DNA of 64,000 nucleotides from Bacteroidia bacterium (GTDB lineage Bacteria; Bacteroidota; Bacteroidia; Bacteroidales; UBA932): NCBI GenBank assembly GCA_030529945.1, contig JAUMVX010000001.1, positions 33,123 to 97,122 of the forward strand, read 5' to 3'. Shown piece by piece: positions 1 to 8,961 of this stretch (position 1 is its first letter; each line of letters starts with the position of its first letter). The notes under the pieces were generated by a model. It saw only the letters and a program-made list of their open reading frames with translations, ran no database searches and was not told where the DNA came from. The position numbers and the translations under genes were made by a program.

Positions 1-135
1 AATGGTTGGGCCGTACACACTTCAGACCATCGCAAGTCCGCTCACTACGAGCTTACGGTTGTTGTCCGGAAAGGCAAGGCTGAACAGCTGTCTACCTACG
101 ATTTTATCGAGAAAGATGGAACTGTCAATATTTAA
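1..135 (+). CDS. map: Methionine aminopeptidase type I, C-terminal fragment
   Basis: Only the last 44 codons lie in the window; the reading frame is open from base 1 to TAA at 133-135. The residues match the C-terminal strand of type I methionine aminopeptidase, including HTSDHRKSAHYELTVVV, where the glutamate after HY is the expected last metal ligand of the pita-bread fold. The enzyme removes the initiator methionine from new proteins. It stands 12 bases before infA, the usual place for map in the spc/alpha ribosomal operon, which supports the call despite the short length. Confidence 0.85.
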   Translation, partial: NGWAVHTSDHRKSAHYELTVVVRKGKAEQLSTYDFIEKDGTVNI

Positions 136-147
136 AGTAATATTTCA

Positions 148-366
148 ATGTCAAAACAAGTAGCAATAGAACAAGATGGAAAAGTCATCGAGACTCTTCC
201 GAACGCGATGTTCAAAGTCGAGCTTGAGAATGGTCACGTACTCCTCTGCAACATATCCGGCAAGATGAGAATGAACTTTATCCATATCCTTCTGGGCGAC
301 AGAGTTAAGGTTGAGATATCACCTTATGATTTGACCAAGGGCCGCATATCTTTCAGATACAAATAA
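148..366 (+). CDS. infA: Translation initiation factor IF-1
   Basis: A 72-residue protein of exactly the usual IF-1 length, made of one S1-type OB fold. Typical segments are [13 protein letters not shown] at the start, [25 protein letters not shown] in the middle and the end [10 protein letters not shown]-1 binds the 30S A site with IF-2 and IF-3 during initiation. It sits between map and rpmJ as in most Bacteroidota, with gaps of 12 and 13 bases, so it is co-transcribed with the alpha operon. Confidence 0.97.
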   Translation: MSKQVAIEQDGKVIETLPNAMFKVELENGHVLLCNISGKMRMNFIHILLGDRVKVEISPYDLTKGRISFRYK

Positions 367-379
367 AATTCACCACAAT

Positions 380-496
380 ATGAAAGTCAAGACATCCATC
401 AAGAAACGCAGCGAGGATTGCAAGATCGTAAGGCGCAAGGGGCGTCTCTATGTCATCTGCAAGAAGAATCCCAAGTTCAAAATGCGTCAGGGATAA
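380..496 (+). CDS. rpmJ: Ribosomal protein L36 (zinc-free form)
   Basis: A 38-codon gene, ATG at 380 and TAA at 494-496, in the fixed slot between infA and rpsM. The basic protein begins [21 protein letters not shown] and ends [10 protein letters not shown]. The classical L36 zinc ribbon is C-x2-C-x12-C-x4/5-H. Here the first cysteine is serine (RSEDC) and the histidine is phenylalanine (NPKFK), so at most two of four ligands remain and zinc binding is unlikely. That matches the C-minus class of this protein. Confidence 0.93.
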   Translation: MKVKTSIKKRSEDCKIVRRKGRLYVICKKNPKFKMRQG

Positions 497-532
497 TATT
501 CACTTGTATAACAAATTAAGTTACGAATAATT

Positions 533-910
533 ATGGCAAGAATAGCCGGTGTTGATTTACCAAACAACAAGAGAGGAGAGATAGGTCTGACCTATATCTT
601 CGGTATCGGTCGCAGCTCAGCTCAGAAGATTCTTGACGCCTGCGGCATCGACCGCAATGTCAAGGTCGGAGAATGGAACGATGCTCAGATCGCAGCCATC
701 CGTGCGGAAGTGGGTGACCACTACAAGATCGAAGGTGAGCTCCGTTCTTCAGTCCAGATGTCGATCAAGCGCCTTATGGACATAGGCTGCTACAGAGGCA
801 TACGTCACCGTAACGGACTCCCTGTACGCGGACAGAGCACCAAGAACAATGCCCGTACGAGAAAGGGTAAGAAGAAGACTGTCGCCAACAAGAAGAAAGC
901 GACCAAATAA
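533..910 (+). CDS. rpsM: 30S ribosomal protein S13
   Basis: A 125-residue S13. The N-terminal part [26 protein letters not shown] and the helix-two-turn-helix region are intact, followed by the [22 protein letters not shown] segment and a lysine-rich tail. S13 forms bridge B1a/b of the small-subunit head with the large subunit and touches P-site tRNA. It is the first of the small-subunit genes in this operon arm, 36 bases after rpmJ and 12 before rpsK. Confidence 0.98.
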   Translation: MARIAGVDLPNNKRGEIGLTYIFGIGRSSAQKILDACGIDRNVKVGEWNDAQIAAIRAEVGDHYKIEGELRSSVQMSIKRLMDIGCYRGIRHRNGLPVRGQSTKNNARTRKGKKKTVANKKKATK

Positions 911-922
911 CACAGATGAATT

Positions 923-1309
923 ATGGCAAAGAAAACTACAGCATCCAAGAGAGTTGTCAAGGTTGAAGCTTATGGCGAGGCCCATATTTCATCAACCTTC
1001 AACAACGTCATCGTGTCTCTTTCGAACGCGCAGGGTCAGGTCATCAGCTGGTCGTCGGCCGGCAAGTGCGGCTTCCGCGGTTCCAAGAAAAACACTCCGT
1101 ACGCTGCTCAGATGGCAGCCGAAGACGCTTCCAAGACCGCTTATGATGCAGGTCTCCGTAAAGTGAAAGCTTATGTGAAGGGACCTGGAGCAGGCCGCGA
1201 GTCCGCCATCAGAACCATAAACAATGCGGGCATCATAGTGACTGAAATCATCGACGTCACCCCTATGCCTCACAACGGTTGTAGACCGAAAGGCCGTCGT
1301 AAAGTCTAA
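923..1309 (+). CDS. rpsK: 30S ribosomal protein S11
   Basis: A 128-residue S11, of normal length. The signature regions [39 protein letters not shown] and the conserved C terminus [14 protein letters not shown] are present. S11 lies on the platform of the 30S subunit near the Shine-Dalgarno/anti-Shine-Dalgarno helix. It follows rpsM by 12 bases and precedes rpsD by 21. Confidence 0.98.
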   Translation: MAKKTTASKRVVKVEAYGEAHISSTFNNVIVSLSNAQGQVISWSSAGKCGFRGSKKNTPYAAQMAAEDASKTAYDAGLRKVKAYVKGPGAGRESAIRTINNAGIIVTEIIDVTPMPHNGCRPKGRRKV

Positions 1310-1330
1310 CATTTTTAAAATCAGATTACT

Positions 1331-1933
1331 ATGGCAAGATATACTGGTCCTACCACAAAGATCGCCCGTAAGTTCGGCGAGCCTATTTTCGGTGCAGACA
1401 AGGATTTCGAGAAGAGAAATTACCCTCCGGGACAGCACGGTCTCGCGGGAAAGCGCAAGAAGCAGAAGGAGTACGGCACCCAGCTTAAGGAAAAGCAGAA
1501 AGTCAAGTATATGTACGGTGTTCTCGAGCGTCAGTTCCACAACACCTACGACAAGGCCTGCCGTATGCCCGGCCAGAAAGGTGAGAACCTTCTCTTCCTT
1601 CTTGAGTCCAGACTCGACAATATCGTCTATCGTCTCGGCATAGCTCCTACCAGAGCGGCTGCGCGCCAGCTCGTCTCCCACCACCACATCACCCTTAACG
1701 GTGTCGTATGCAACATCCCTTCGGCACAGGTGAAGCCGGGTGACGCAGTGGCGGTAAGAGAGCGTTCCAAGAGCCTTGAGGTTATCCAGAACAGCGTCGG
1801 CAACGCCACACGCTACGCGTGGCTCGAGTTCGATGCCGCCACCCTCACGGGCAAGTATCTCAATGTCCCTCAGAGAGCCGAGATTCCTGAGAACATAAAT
1901 GAGCAGCTCATCGTTGACCTCTACTCGAAATAA
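1331..1933 (+). CDS. rpsD: 30S ribosomal protein S4
   Basis: A 200-residue S4 with the N-terminal [18 protein letters not shown] and a C-terminal S4 RNA-binding domain (roughly residues 90-155, including [32 protein letters not shown]). S4 is a primary 16S rRNA binder and, in many bacteria, the autogenous repressor of the alpha operon; no obvious pseudoknot leader was looked for here because the whole promoter-proximal part of the operon is outside the window. No zinc cysteines at the N terminus. Confidence 0.98.
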   Translation: MARYTGPTTKIARKFGEPIFGADKDFEKRNYPPGQHGLAGKRKKQKEYGTQLKEKQKVKYMYGVLERQFHNTYDKACRMPGQKGENLLFLLESRLDNIVYRLGIAPTRAAARQLVSHHHITLNGVVCNIPSAQVKPGDAVAVRERSKSLEVIQNSVGNATRYAWLEFDAATLTGKYLNVPQRAEIPENINEQLIVDLYSK

Positions 1934-1954
1934 AATTTAACATCCTGAATATTT

Positions 1955-2962
1955 ATGGCAATCTTAGCATTTCAAAAACCGGATAAGGTCATTATGCTCG
2001 AGGGCACCGAGACCGTAGGCCGTTTCGAATTCCGCCCGCTTGAGCCGGGATACGGACAGACCATCGGCAACGCTCTTCGCCGCATACTTCTGGCCTCTCT
2101 GGAAGGCTTTGCTATCAGTCAGATAAAAATCTCGGGAGTCGACCACGAATTCGACACGATCTCCGGCGTGATCGAGGGTATGCAGGACATCATCCTGAAC
2201 CTCAAGCAGGTAAGATTCAAAAGAATGGTCGATACCACGGATTCAGAGGTAGCAAACATCACGATAAGCGGCAAACAGGAGTTTACCGCCGGGGATATTT
2301 CCAACGGATTGTCTTCATTCAAGGTGTTGAATCCGGACCTGCACATCTGCTCGCTTGAGCCGTCAGTGAAACTCGAAATCTCTCTCACCGTCACAAAGGG
2401 ACGCGGCTTCGTTCCTTCAGAGGAAAGCCGTGACGAGAACGCTCCGATAGGCACCATCGCCATCGATGCCATCTACACCCCTATCCGCAAGGTGAACTGG
2501 ACTGTGGAGAACTGGCGCGTCGAGCAGAAGACCGACTACGAGAAACTGAACCTCGAGATAGAAACCGACGGTTCCGTTTCCCCGGATGCCGCTCTGCAGG
2601 ATGCCGCGAATATCCTTATCTACCATTTCAGGCTTTTCACGGACGACAAGAAGCTCTCTCTCGAGAGTGCAGTGGAGTCCGAGTCCAAGGAACTTGACGA
2701 GGAGAGTCTCAGAATGAGACATCTGCTTCTCACCAAGCTTTCCGATATGGGCCTTTCTGTCAGGGCGTTCAACTGCCTCAAGGCTGCCGACATCGATACT
2801 TTCGCCGATCTGGTTTCCTATTCCAGAAGCGAACTTATGAAGTTCCGCAACTTCGGCCGCAAGTCCCTGAATGAGATAGACCTTCTCGTGGACAAGATGA
2901 AGCTTACATTCGGAATGGATGTATCCAAGTACAATATTGAAGTAAAGAAAAAGCAAGTATAA
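1955..2962 (+). CDS. rpoA: RNA polymerase alpha subunit
   Basis: A 335-residue alpha subunit. The N-terminal dimerisation domain (about residues 1-235) has [20 protein letters not shown] and [10 protein letters not shown]; the C-terminal domain (about 255-320) has the helix-hairpin-helix [17 protein letters not shown] and [12 protein letters not shown] that binds UP elements and activators. It assembles beta and beta-prime in RNA polymerase. Its place between rpsD and rplQ is universal; only two bases separate its stop from rplQ, suggesting translational coupling. Confidence 0.98.
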   Translation: MAILAFQKPDKVIMLEGTETVGRFEFRPLEPGYGQTIGNALRRILLASLEGFAISQIKISGVDHEFDTISGVIEGMQDIILNLKQVRFKRMVDTTDSEVANITISGKQEFTAGDISNGLSSFKVLNPDLHICSLEPSVKLEISLTVTKGRGFVPSEESRDENAPIGTIAIDAIYTPIRKVNWTVENWRVEQKTDYEKLNLEIETDGSVSPDAALQDAANILIYHFRLFTDDKKLSLESAVESESKELDEESLRMRHLLLTKLSDMGLSVRAFNCLKAADIDTFADLVSYSRSELMKFRNFGRKSLNEIDLLVDKMKLTFGMDVSKYNIEVKKKQV

Positions 2963-2964
2963 AA

Positions 2965-3432
2965 ATGAGGCACAATAAAGCAATCAACCATCTTGGTCGC
3001 AAGAGCGCTCACCGCAAGGCCCTCCTTTCGAATATGGCCTCTTCCCTTATTCTTGAGAAGAGAATCACTACCACGGTAGCAAAGGCAAAGGCACTCAAGT
3101 GCTATGTGGAGCCGCTCATCACAAAGTCCAAAGACGATTCGACCCACTCCCGCCGCGTAGTGTTCAGCTACCTGAAGAGCAAGGAGGCCGTTTCAGAACT
3201 TTTCCGCAATGTCGCACCTAAGATCGCTGACCGTCCGGGCGGATACACACGTGTTCTTCACGTGGGATTCCGTCAGGGAGATGCGGCGGAGATGGCTCTC
3301 ATCGAGCTGGTGGACTTCAACGAGGCAGCCGCAGCTGATGTAAAGGCCGCCAGAAAGACCACCCGCAGAAGCCGCGCCAAAAAGGCTGAAGAGACCGTCG
3401 CCGCTGAGGCGGAGGCTCCGAAGGCTGAATAA
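2965..3432 (+). CDS. rplQ: 50S ribosomal protein L17
   Basis: A 155-residue L17. Residues 1-115 are the conserved fold ([37 protein letters not shown]); the last 40 residues are a low-complexity Lys/Arg then Ala/Glu extension, as usual in Bacteroidota, making it longer than the roughly 120-residue form of other groups. It is the last gene of the operon and is followed within 20 bases by a strong intrinsic terminator. Confidence 0.97.
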   Translation: MRHNKAINHLGRKSAHRKALLSNMASSLILEKRITTTVAKAKALKCYVEPLITKSKDDSTHSRRVVFSYLKSKEAVSELFRNVAPKIADRPGGYTRVLHVGFRQGDAAEMALIELVDFNEAAAADVKAARKTTRRSRAKKAEETVAAEAEAPKAE

Positions 3433-3451
3433 GGCACGGACCCCGGATATG

Positions 3452-3490
3452 AAAGAGGATTGTAAATTTTTTTTACAATCCTCTTTTTTT
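3452..3490 (+). terminator. Intrinsic terminator of the alpha operon
   Basis: A perfect 15-bp stem (3452-3466 with 3472-3486) around a five-T loop, ending in a run of T to 3490. It lies 20 bases after the rplQ stop and closes the ribosomal operon. Confidence 0.93.
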
Positions 3491-3504
3491 ATAGTATTTA
3501 TTCA

Positions 3505-3512
3505 TATATTTG
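3505..3512 (+). promoter_or_regulatory. Promoter -7 element of hppA
   Basis: TATATTTG matches the Bacteroidota primary-sigma -7 consensus TAnnTTTG exactly. It lies right after the alpha-operon terminator and 39 bases before the hppA start. Confidence 0.75.
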
Positions 3513-3551
3513 CAGCCTTAAACGATTTATCAAGATTTTTTTATTAAACCT

Positions 3552-5750
3552 ATGAACTTACTTTTCTATCTGGTGCCTGCCGCTTCCGTGATAGCGCTCT
3601 TCTTCGCAGCCTGGTTCTATCGTCAGATGCGCAAAGAGGATGAGGGCACACCCACTATGAGACAGATCGCACAGTACGTGCGCGAGGGCGCGATGGCTTA
3701 CCTTAAACAGCAGTACAAGGTAGTCACCATCGTATTCGTGATTCTTGCCGTTTTCTTTGCCGTTCTGGCATACGGCTTCGACGTGCAGAATCCCTGGGTG
3801 CCGTTCGCTTTCCTGACCGGAGGATTCTTCTCCGGCCTCGCCGGCTTCATCGGGATGAAGACCGCCACTTACGCGTCCGGCCGTACGGCCAATGCAGCCC
3901 GCCGCTCCCTGAACGCCGGTCTCAAGATCGCCTTCCGTTCCGGAGCCGTGATGGGTCTGACGGTAGTCGGACTCGGCCTTCTGGACATCTCGCTCTGGTT
4001 CATACTTCTGCGCATCTTCGAGGGCACTGACGCCCAGGCTCTTGTGGTCATCACCACTACGATGCTGACATTCGGTATGGGAGCTTCCACACAGGCCCTG
4101 TTCGCCCGTGTGGGCGGCGGCATCTATACCAAGGCCGCCGATGTGGGAGCGGACATCGTGGGCAAGGTCGAGAGCGACCTCCCGGAGGACGATCCGCGCA
4201 ACCCCGCCACCATCGCGGACTATGTGTGTGACAATGTGGGTGATGTGGCCGGTATGGGCGCAGACCTCTACGAGTCCTACTGCGGCTCCATCCTTTCCAC
4301 GATGGCCCTCGGCGCTTCCGCATTCTTTCTGGAGGGGGAGGCGATGCAGATGAAGGCGATTCTCGCCCCGATGCTCATCGCCGCATTCGGTGTCATTCTC
4401 TCCGTAGTGAGCATCTTCACCGTGCGTACCAGAGAAGGCGCCGGAATGGCCCAACTGCTGAAATCGATGAGCGTGGGCACCAACTGCGCCGCCATCCTGA
4501 GCGGTGTGGCCACATTCTTCGTGCTCTATATCCTCGGTTTCGACAACTGGTGGCAGCTCTCGCTTTCCGTAGTGGCGGGCCTTGCGGCCGGAGTCGTAAT
4601 CGGCAAAGCCACGGAATATTACACCTCGCACTCCTACACTCCGACACAGAAATTGGCCGAGGCGTCGAAGACGGGTCCGGCCACTGTAATCATAAACGGT
4701 GTCGGCCTCGGAATGGTGTCCACTGCGATTCCGGTCATTGCTATCGTGGCCGCGATTATCGTGGCTTACCTCTGCGCGATTAACTTCGATACCGCGAATA
4801 TGCTCAGCGCCGCGAATCTCTCGCGCGGTCTTTACGGTGTGGCTATCGCCGCTGTCGGAATGCTGAGCACCCTCGGTATCACGCTTGCCACGGACGCTTA
4901 CGGCCCTATCGCCGACAATGCCGGAGGCAATGCGCAGATGTCCGAGCTTGAGCCGGAGGTCCGCGAGCGCACGGACGTTCTCGACGCTCTCGGGAATACC
5001 ACTGCGGCTACCGGCAAGGGATTCGCGATAGGCTCGGCGGCTCTCACGGCATTGGCCCTTCTGGCCTCGTACATAGAGGAGATAAAGATCGCTCTCGCCC
5101 GCACGGGCGCGATGATCGACGGCATTTCTGGTAAGGTCGAGGCTGCATCCGCGAGCATACTTGACGTGCTGAACAATTTCAACGTCTCCCTTATGAACCC
5201 TACCGTGCTCGCGGGCGTGTTCATCGGTTCGATGATGGCCTTCCTCTTCTGCGGTCTTACTATGAATGCAGTCGGCCGCGCCGCGTCCAAGATGGTGGTC
5301 GAAGTCCGCAGACAGTTCCGCGAAATCAAGGGTATCCTTACCGGCGAGGGGACTCCGGACTACAAGCGCTGTGTGGAGATATCCACCAAGGCGGCGCAGC
5401 ACGAGATGCTCCTTCCGGCCCTCATTGCCATCATAGTCCCTGTCCTTACGGGGATTCTGCTCGGAGTCGCGGGAGTGCTCGGACTTCTCATCGGAGGACT
5501 CGGCTCCGGTTTCGTTCTGGCGGTATTTATGTCGAATTCCGGCGGAGCCTGGGATAACGCGAAGAAGTATATAGAGGAGGGGCATCACGGCGGCAAGAAT
5601 TCCGATGCTCACCACGCCACAGTCGTGGGCGACACCGTAGGCGATCCTTTCAAGGATACTTCGGGTCCGTCGCTGAACATCCTCATTAAGCTTATGAGTA
5701 TGGTTTCCATCGTGATGGCCGGTCTGACCGTGGGATTCCACCTGCTTTAA
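3552..5750 (+). CDS. hppA: Membrane-bound pyrophosphatase, K+-dependent, ion-pumping
   Basis: A 732-residue integral membrane protein with about 16 hydrophobic helices, the normal size of the family. It couples PPi hydrolysis to Na+ and/or H+ export. Substrate-site motifs are visible: [38 protein letters not shown], and near the end [15 protein letters not shown]. The stretch [18 protein letters not shown] carries alanine where K+-independent enzymes have lysine (GNTTKA), so this is the K+-dependent class; Na+ pumping is common in that class but cannot be read with certainty here. Monocistronic, between its own promoter and terminator. Confidence 0.96.
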   Translation: MNLLFYLVPAASVIALFFAAWFYRQMRKEDEGTPTMRQIAQYVREGAMAYLKQQYKVVTIVFVILAVFFAVLAYGFDVQNPWVPFAFLTGGFFSGLAGFIGMKTATYASGRTANAARRSLNAGLKIAFRSGAVMGLTVVGLGLLDISLWFILLRIFEGTDAQALVVITTTMLTFGMGASTQALFARVGGGIYTKAADVGADIVGKVESDLPEDDPRNPATIADYVCDNVGDVAGMGADLYESYCGSILSTMALGASAFFLEGEAMQMKAILAPMLIAAFGVILSVVSIFTVRTREGAGMAQLLKSMSVGTNCAAILSGVATFFVLYILGFDNWWQLSLSVVAGLAAGVVIGKATEYYTSHSYTPTQKLAEASKTGPATVIINGVGLGMVSTAIPVIAIVAAIIVAYLCAINFDTANMLSAANLSRGLYGVAIAAVGMLSTLGITLATDAYGPIADNAGGNAQMSELEPEVRERTDVLDALGNTTAATGKGFAIGSAALTALALLASYIEEIKIALARTGAMIDGISGKVEAASASILDVLNNFNVSLMNPTVLAGVFIGSMMAFLFCGLTMNAVGRAASKMVVEVRRQFREIKGILTGEGTPDYKRCVEISTKAAQHEMLLPALIAIIVPVLTGILLGVAGVLGLLIGGLGSGFVLAVFMSNSGGAWDNAKKYIEEGHHGGKNSDAHHATVVGDTVGDPFKDTSGPSLNILIKLMSMVSIVMAGLTVGFHLL

Positions 5751-5753
5751 AAG

Positions 5754-5790
5754 AAAAATAACTTGCCGCATTTCCGGCAAGTTATTTTTT
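5754..5790 (+). terminator. Intrinsic terminator of hppA
   Basis: A 15-bp perfect stem (5754-5768 with 5775-5789) around a six-base loop. The distal arm ends in a T run. Its A-rich proximal arm could let it work on the other strand, but no minus-strand gene ends here. Confidence 0.9.
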
Positions 5791-5827
5791 TATGACCGTC
5801 CTCCCCGTTGAGGAATACGGATGACGG

Positions 5828-5851
5828 AAAGTTTAAAATATTTTAAACTTT
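5828..5851. promoter_or_regulatory. Perfect 24-bp palindrome upstream of the LacI-type gene
   Basis: Bases 5828-5839 (AAAGTTTAAAAT) are the exact reverse complement of 5840-5851. It lies about 26 bases upstream of the -7 element of the regulator gene at 5921, the place of an operator overlapping the -33 region. The centre is AT, not the CG typical of many LacI-family sites, so the binding protein is inferred. It has no T tract and no loop, so it is not a usual terminator. Confidence 0.5.
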
Positions 5852-5876
5852 AAGTATAAGGATTGATTAAAATGAT

Positions 5877-5884
5877 TAATTTTG
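5877..5884 (+). promoter_or_regulatory. Promoter -7 element of the LacI-type regulator
   Basis: TAATTTTG fits TAnnTTTG. It is 37 bases before the ATG at 5921 and 26 bases after the 24-bp palindrome. Confidence 0.7.
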
Positions 5885-5886
5885 TA

Positions 5887-5903
5887 CTTTAGGAATCATT
5901 TAA
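5887..5903 (+). repeat. Copy F of the GGAATCAC intergenic motif (degenerate)
   Basis: CTTTAGGAATCATTTAA resembles the recurrent TTTTTYAGGAATCACTT motif (see findings). Unlike most copies it lies in the 5' leader of a gene (the LacI-type regulator) rather than right after a stop codon. Confidence 0.4.
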
Positions 5904-5920
5904 GTGAAAAGGGACTTGAT

Positions 5921-6943
5921 ATGAAGAAGATAACGATTAAAGATGTCGCACGGGAGGCAGGCGTATCTGTAACTCTCGTCTCGTTCGTTATGAACGCCAA
6001 GAAGGGTCCGGACGGACGCCTTGACTGCCCGGTAAATGCAGAAACCGCAAAACGGGTCCTCAGCGTGGCCAGAAAACTCGGTTACAGGAGGAATGTGGCC
6101 GCCGCGTCTCTCAGAAGCGGACGCTCGAACACCATCGCGGTAATTCCTACTGACATTTCGAACAAGTTCTTCGCCGGTATCTCCCGCTACATCGAGGACA
6201 AGGCTTACGCTTACGGCTACACCGTCCTCTTCGGCAGTTCGGACGAGAGCGCCCAGAGACTGGATTCCGTTATGGATACGGTTCTCGCCTACAATATCGA
6301 CGGCATTATCGTGGCTCCTGTGGCCGGCGGCGAGTCCGCCATACAGAAAGCCATCGACCTTAATGTTCCGGTGGTGCTTCTGGACCGCGACATCGAGTCG
6401 ATGGACGCCGCCGGGAAGGTGCTGCTGAACGATGTCGAGGCCGGCCGTATGGCTACCGGGCTTCTGCTCGAAAACGGCTGCAGAAGCATCGAAATGGTTT
6501 CCTATAAACTCGACATATCCAGCCTTCAGGAGCGTGAAGAAGGCTATAGACAGACTATGAAAGAGAAGGGCCTTGAGGCGAAGGTTCACTACACCGACTA
6601 CACGAATGCGGAGAACGACCTTCTGGACATCATCAAGGACGTGGTAAGTCGGGGAGTGGACGGGCTGTTCATCCCTACTTATTCCCTTTCCGCCTGGGCT
6701 ATGTCGGCGATGAAGAAGCTGAATGTGGTTTCTCCTGACGACCTGGCACTCGTGGCTTTCGATGAAAGTGATGTTTATAATCTTTATTCCACGACAGTAG
6801 CCCATATCGTGCAGCCTCTGAAAGAGCTCGGCGAAAAGTCGGTGGACCTGCTCCACGCGATGATCGAGAACCTGCCTTGTCAGAAGACGGTCATTCTTAA
6901 CCCTACACTGGTAGAGGGCGGCTCCGCGGTGAAGAAAAAATAA
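5921..6943 (+). CDS. LacI-family transcriptional regulator
   Basis: A 340-residue LacI/GalR protein. I place the start at ATG 5921 (MKKITIKDVAREAGVSVTLV); the frame is open upstream to a TTG, but the helix-turn-helix begins right at this methionine. Residues 1-60 are the DNA-binding domain and hinge, with an unusual insertion (NAKKGPDGRLDCPVNAETAK) between the recognition helix and the hinge helix, and residues 63-335 the periplasmic-binding-like effector domain (NTIAVIPTDISNKFFAGI; DGIIVAPVAGGESAI; LVAFDES). Only 8 bases separate it from the hexosamine-phosphate gene, so it likely controls that gene and its own expression in response to a sugar phosphate or amino sugar. Confidence 0.92.
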   Translation: MKKITIKDVAREAGVSVTLVSFVMNAKKGPDGRLDCPVNAETAKRVLSVARKLGYRRNVAAASLRSGRSNTIAVIPTDISNKFFAGISRYIEDKAYAYGYTVLFGSSDESAQRLDSVMDTVLAYNIDGIIVAPVAGGESAIQKAIDLNVPVVLLDRDIESMDAAGKVLLNDVEAGRMATGLLLENGCRSIEMVSYKLDISSLQEREEGYRQTMKEKGLEAKVHYTDYTNAENDLLDIIKDVVSRGVDGLFIPTYSLSAWAMSAMKKLNVVSPDDLALVAFDESDVYNLYSTTVAHIVQPLKELGEKSVDLLHAMIENLPCQKTVILNPTLVEGGSAVKKK

Positions 6944-6951
6944 ATTCCCCG

Positions 6952-8886
6952 ATGAAACATTTTACCGTACCTAAGGATGGTGGCCTTCTGGAAGAGAATA
7001 TTCCGGAAGGCATTCTTCACAGTTTCGAAAAGATCCCGACGGAAATCTATGACGATTCCACGCCTGCAAGCAAGGCTATAGCCGAGATCATCATCAAGGC
7101 CATTTCAGAGTTCGACTGCGCGAAAGAAGGTCGCAACTTCAAGCTTGGCCTTTCGACGGGCATCACGCCCGTATCCCTCTACAAGGTCCTCAGCAAACGC
7201 TGCCGGGAAGGAAGAGTCTCCTTCCGGAATGTGGACATCTTCTCCATCGATGAGTATTGCCAGGTGGCTTCTTCGGATCTGCAGAGCCGCAACACGAAAC
7301 TGCACTCCGAACTTCTGGACAATATCGACATCGCCCCCGAGAATATCCACACCCCGGACGGGATGGTTCCACAGGACAGGATTACCGAGTATTGCGCCGA
7401 ATTCGACCGTCAGGCAAGCGGCCTCGACCTCATCGTCATCGGCGTGGGAGAAGGCGGACAAGTAGGCTTCAACGAAGCCGGAGCCACTCCGACCTGCCGC
7501 ACCCGCACGGTCCTTCTGCCTTACAAGTCCCGCAAGCGCCAGACCCGCAACTTCAAAGGTGACATCAAGAATACGCCTCACGCCGCCATTACCATAGGCA
7601 TAGCCACGATTCTCTCCGCCAAGCGCATCATTCTGATGGCCTGGGGTGAGGACAAGGCCCAGGCGGTCAAGGATGTGGCGGAGGGGAAGCCGGTTTCCTC
7701 CTGCCCGGCATCATTCCTTCAGGCGCACGGCAACATCACCCTCTTCACCGACGAGACGGGCGGAAGCCTGCTCGCGAGAGTGGTCTCCCCGTGGATGATA
7801 GGCCCTTGCGAGTGGACTCCGAAATTCGTGCGCAAGGCGGTGATATGGCTTTGCCAGACCGTGAACAAGCCTATCCTCAAGCTCACGGAGAACGATTATC
7901 TTCAGAATTCTCTCGAGGAGCTCCTCGACCGTTTCGGGCCGTATGACAAGATAAACATCGACGTGTTCAATGATCTCCAGCACACCATCACCGGATGGCC
8001 GGGCGGAAAGCCCGATGCGGATGACTCCACACGTCCGGTACCTTCCGCGCCGTTCCCGAAGAGAGTCCTCATCTTCTCTCCTCATCCTGATGACGACGTG
8101 ATATCAATGGGCGGCACGTTCATCCGCCTCACCCATCAGGGTCACGATGTGCACGTGGCGTACGAGACTTCGGGAAATGTCGCCGTCCACGACGACGTGG
8201 TGCTCCAGCATATGGATGCCGCCCGCCAGCTGGGCTTCGGAGACCGCTTCGACGAGGTGAAGAAGCTGATAGAGAGCAAGCGTCCGGGCGAGCCCGAGCC
8301 GCGCGAGCTGCTCGATATCAAGGCGGCCATCCGCCGCAGCGAGGCTCGGGCTGCAGACCGTTCGTTCGGCCTCAATGACGAGACGAATGTCCACTTCCTG
8401 AACCTGCCGTTCTATGAGTCCGGCGGCATAAAGAAGCTTCCGCGCACTCAGGCGGACGTGGACATCATCAAGGCTCTGATGCAGAAGCTGAAACCTCATA
8501 TGATGTTTATGGCAGGTGACCTTGCCGACCCTCACGGAACCCACAGAGTCTGCACCGAGGCGGCTCTGGACGCTCTGCAGCAGCTGAAGGACGAGGGCGA
8601 GCAGTGGGCGAAGGACTGTATGGTATGGCTCTATCGCGGAGCCTGGATGGAGTGGGAACTCGGCCGTGTGGATATGGCGGTTCCGCTCAGTCCGGACGAG
8701 GTCGTGGAGAAACGCCACGCCATCTACAGGCATCTTTCCCAGAAGGACATCGTACCGTTCCCGGGCGATGACCCTCGCGAGTTCTGGCAGCGTGCGGAAG
8801 ACCGTACGAGCAGCACCGCCCGCCAGTACGACGCGCTCGGAATGGCCGAGTACCAGGCGATAGAGGTATTCCTCAGACTTTATTGA
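6952..8886 (+). CDS. nagB: Glucosamine-6-phosphate deaminase-like / PIG-L deacetylase-like fusion protein
   Basis: A 644-residue two-domain protein. Residues 30-300 are NagB-like: STGITP (68-73) for the sugar phosphate, and DEY (100-102) for the catalytic aspartate. The segment that reads G-x-D-G-H-x-x-F-N-E in classical deaminases is GVGEGGQVGFNE (164-175): E and Q replace the catalytic-loop Asp and His, while the Glu is kept. Residues 370-640 are a PIG-L/LmbE domain with SPHPDDD (376-382) and DPHGTH (526-531), the zinc motif of GlcNAc-type deacetylases. The fusion suggests sequential deacetylation and isomerisation-deamination of amino-sugar phosphates, but the changed loop makes the deaminase activity uncertain. 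Co-transcribed with the LacI-type regulator. Confidence 0.85.
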   Translation: MKHFTVPKDGGLLEENIPEGILHSFEKIPTEIYDDSTPASKAIAEIIIKAISEFDCAKEGRNFKLGLSTGITPVSLYKVLSKRCREGRVSFRNVDIFSIDEYCQVASSDLQSRNTKLHSELLDNIDIAPENIHTPDGMVPQDRITEYCAEFDRQASGLDLIVIGVGEGGQVGFNEAGATPTCRTRTVLLPYKSRKRQTRNFKGDIKNTPHAAITIGIATILSAKRIILMAWGEDKAQAVKDVAEGKPVSSCPASFLQAHGNITLFTDETGGSLLARVVSPWMIGPCEWTPKFVRKAVIWLCQTVNKPILKLTENDYLQNSLEELLDRFGPYDKINIDVFNDLQHTITGWPGGKPDADDSTRPVPSAPFPKRVLIFSPHPDDDVISMGGTFIRLTHQGHDVHVAYETSGNVAVHDDVVLQHMDAARQLGFGDRFDEVKKLIESKRPGEPEPRELLDIKAAIRRSEARAADRSFGLNDETNVHFLNLPFYESGGIKKLPRTQADVDIIKALMQKLKPHMMFMAGDLADPHGTHRVCTEAALDALQQLKDEGEQWAKDCMVWLYRGAWMEWELGRVDMAVPLSPDEVVEKRHAIYRHLSQKDIVPFPGDDPREFWQRAEDRTSSTARQYDALGMAEYQAIEVFLRLY

Positions 8887-8903
8887 AACGAACCGAATAC
8901 AGA

Positions 8904-8936
8904 ATTGGCCGGCCGGGAAAAACCCGGCCGGCCAAT
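8904..8936. terminator. Hairpin between convergent nagB-like and clpB genes
   Basis: A perfect 14-bp, very GC-rich stem (8904-8917 with 8923-8936) around a five-A loop. It follows nagB by 17 bases and lies 25 bases after the end of clpB on the other strand. Neither side has a long T tract, so it may act as a bidirectional terminator or as a 3'-end protecting hairpin. Confidence 0.75.
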
Positions 8937-8961
8937 CTTCATTTCACTCTGCGCGCGCCGC

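Noticed and set aside
3558-5780. 740-codon open frame opposite hppA
   Set aside because: Hydrophilic, His/Arg/Glu-rich translation typical of the complement of a membrane-protein gene with strong third-base GC; no promoter and hppA is certain.
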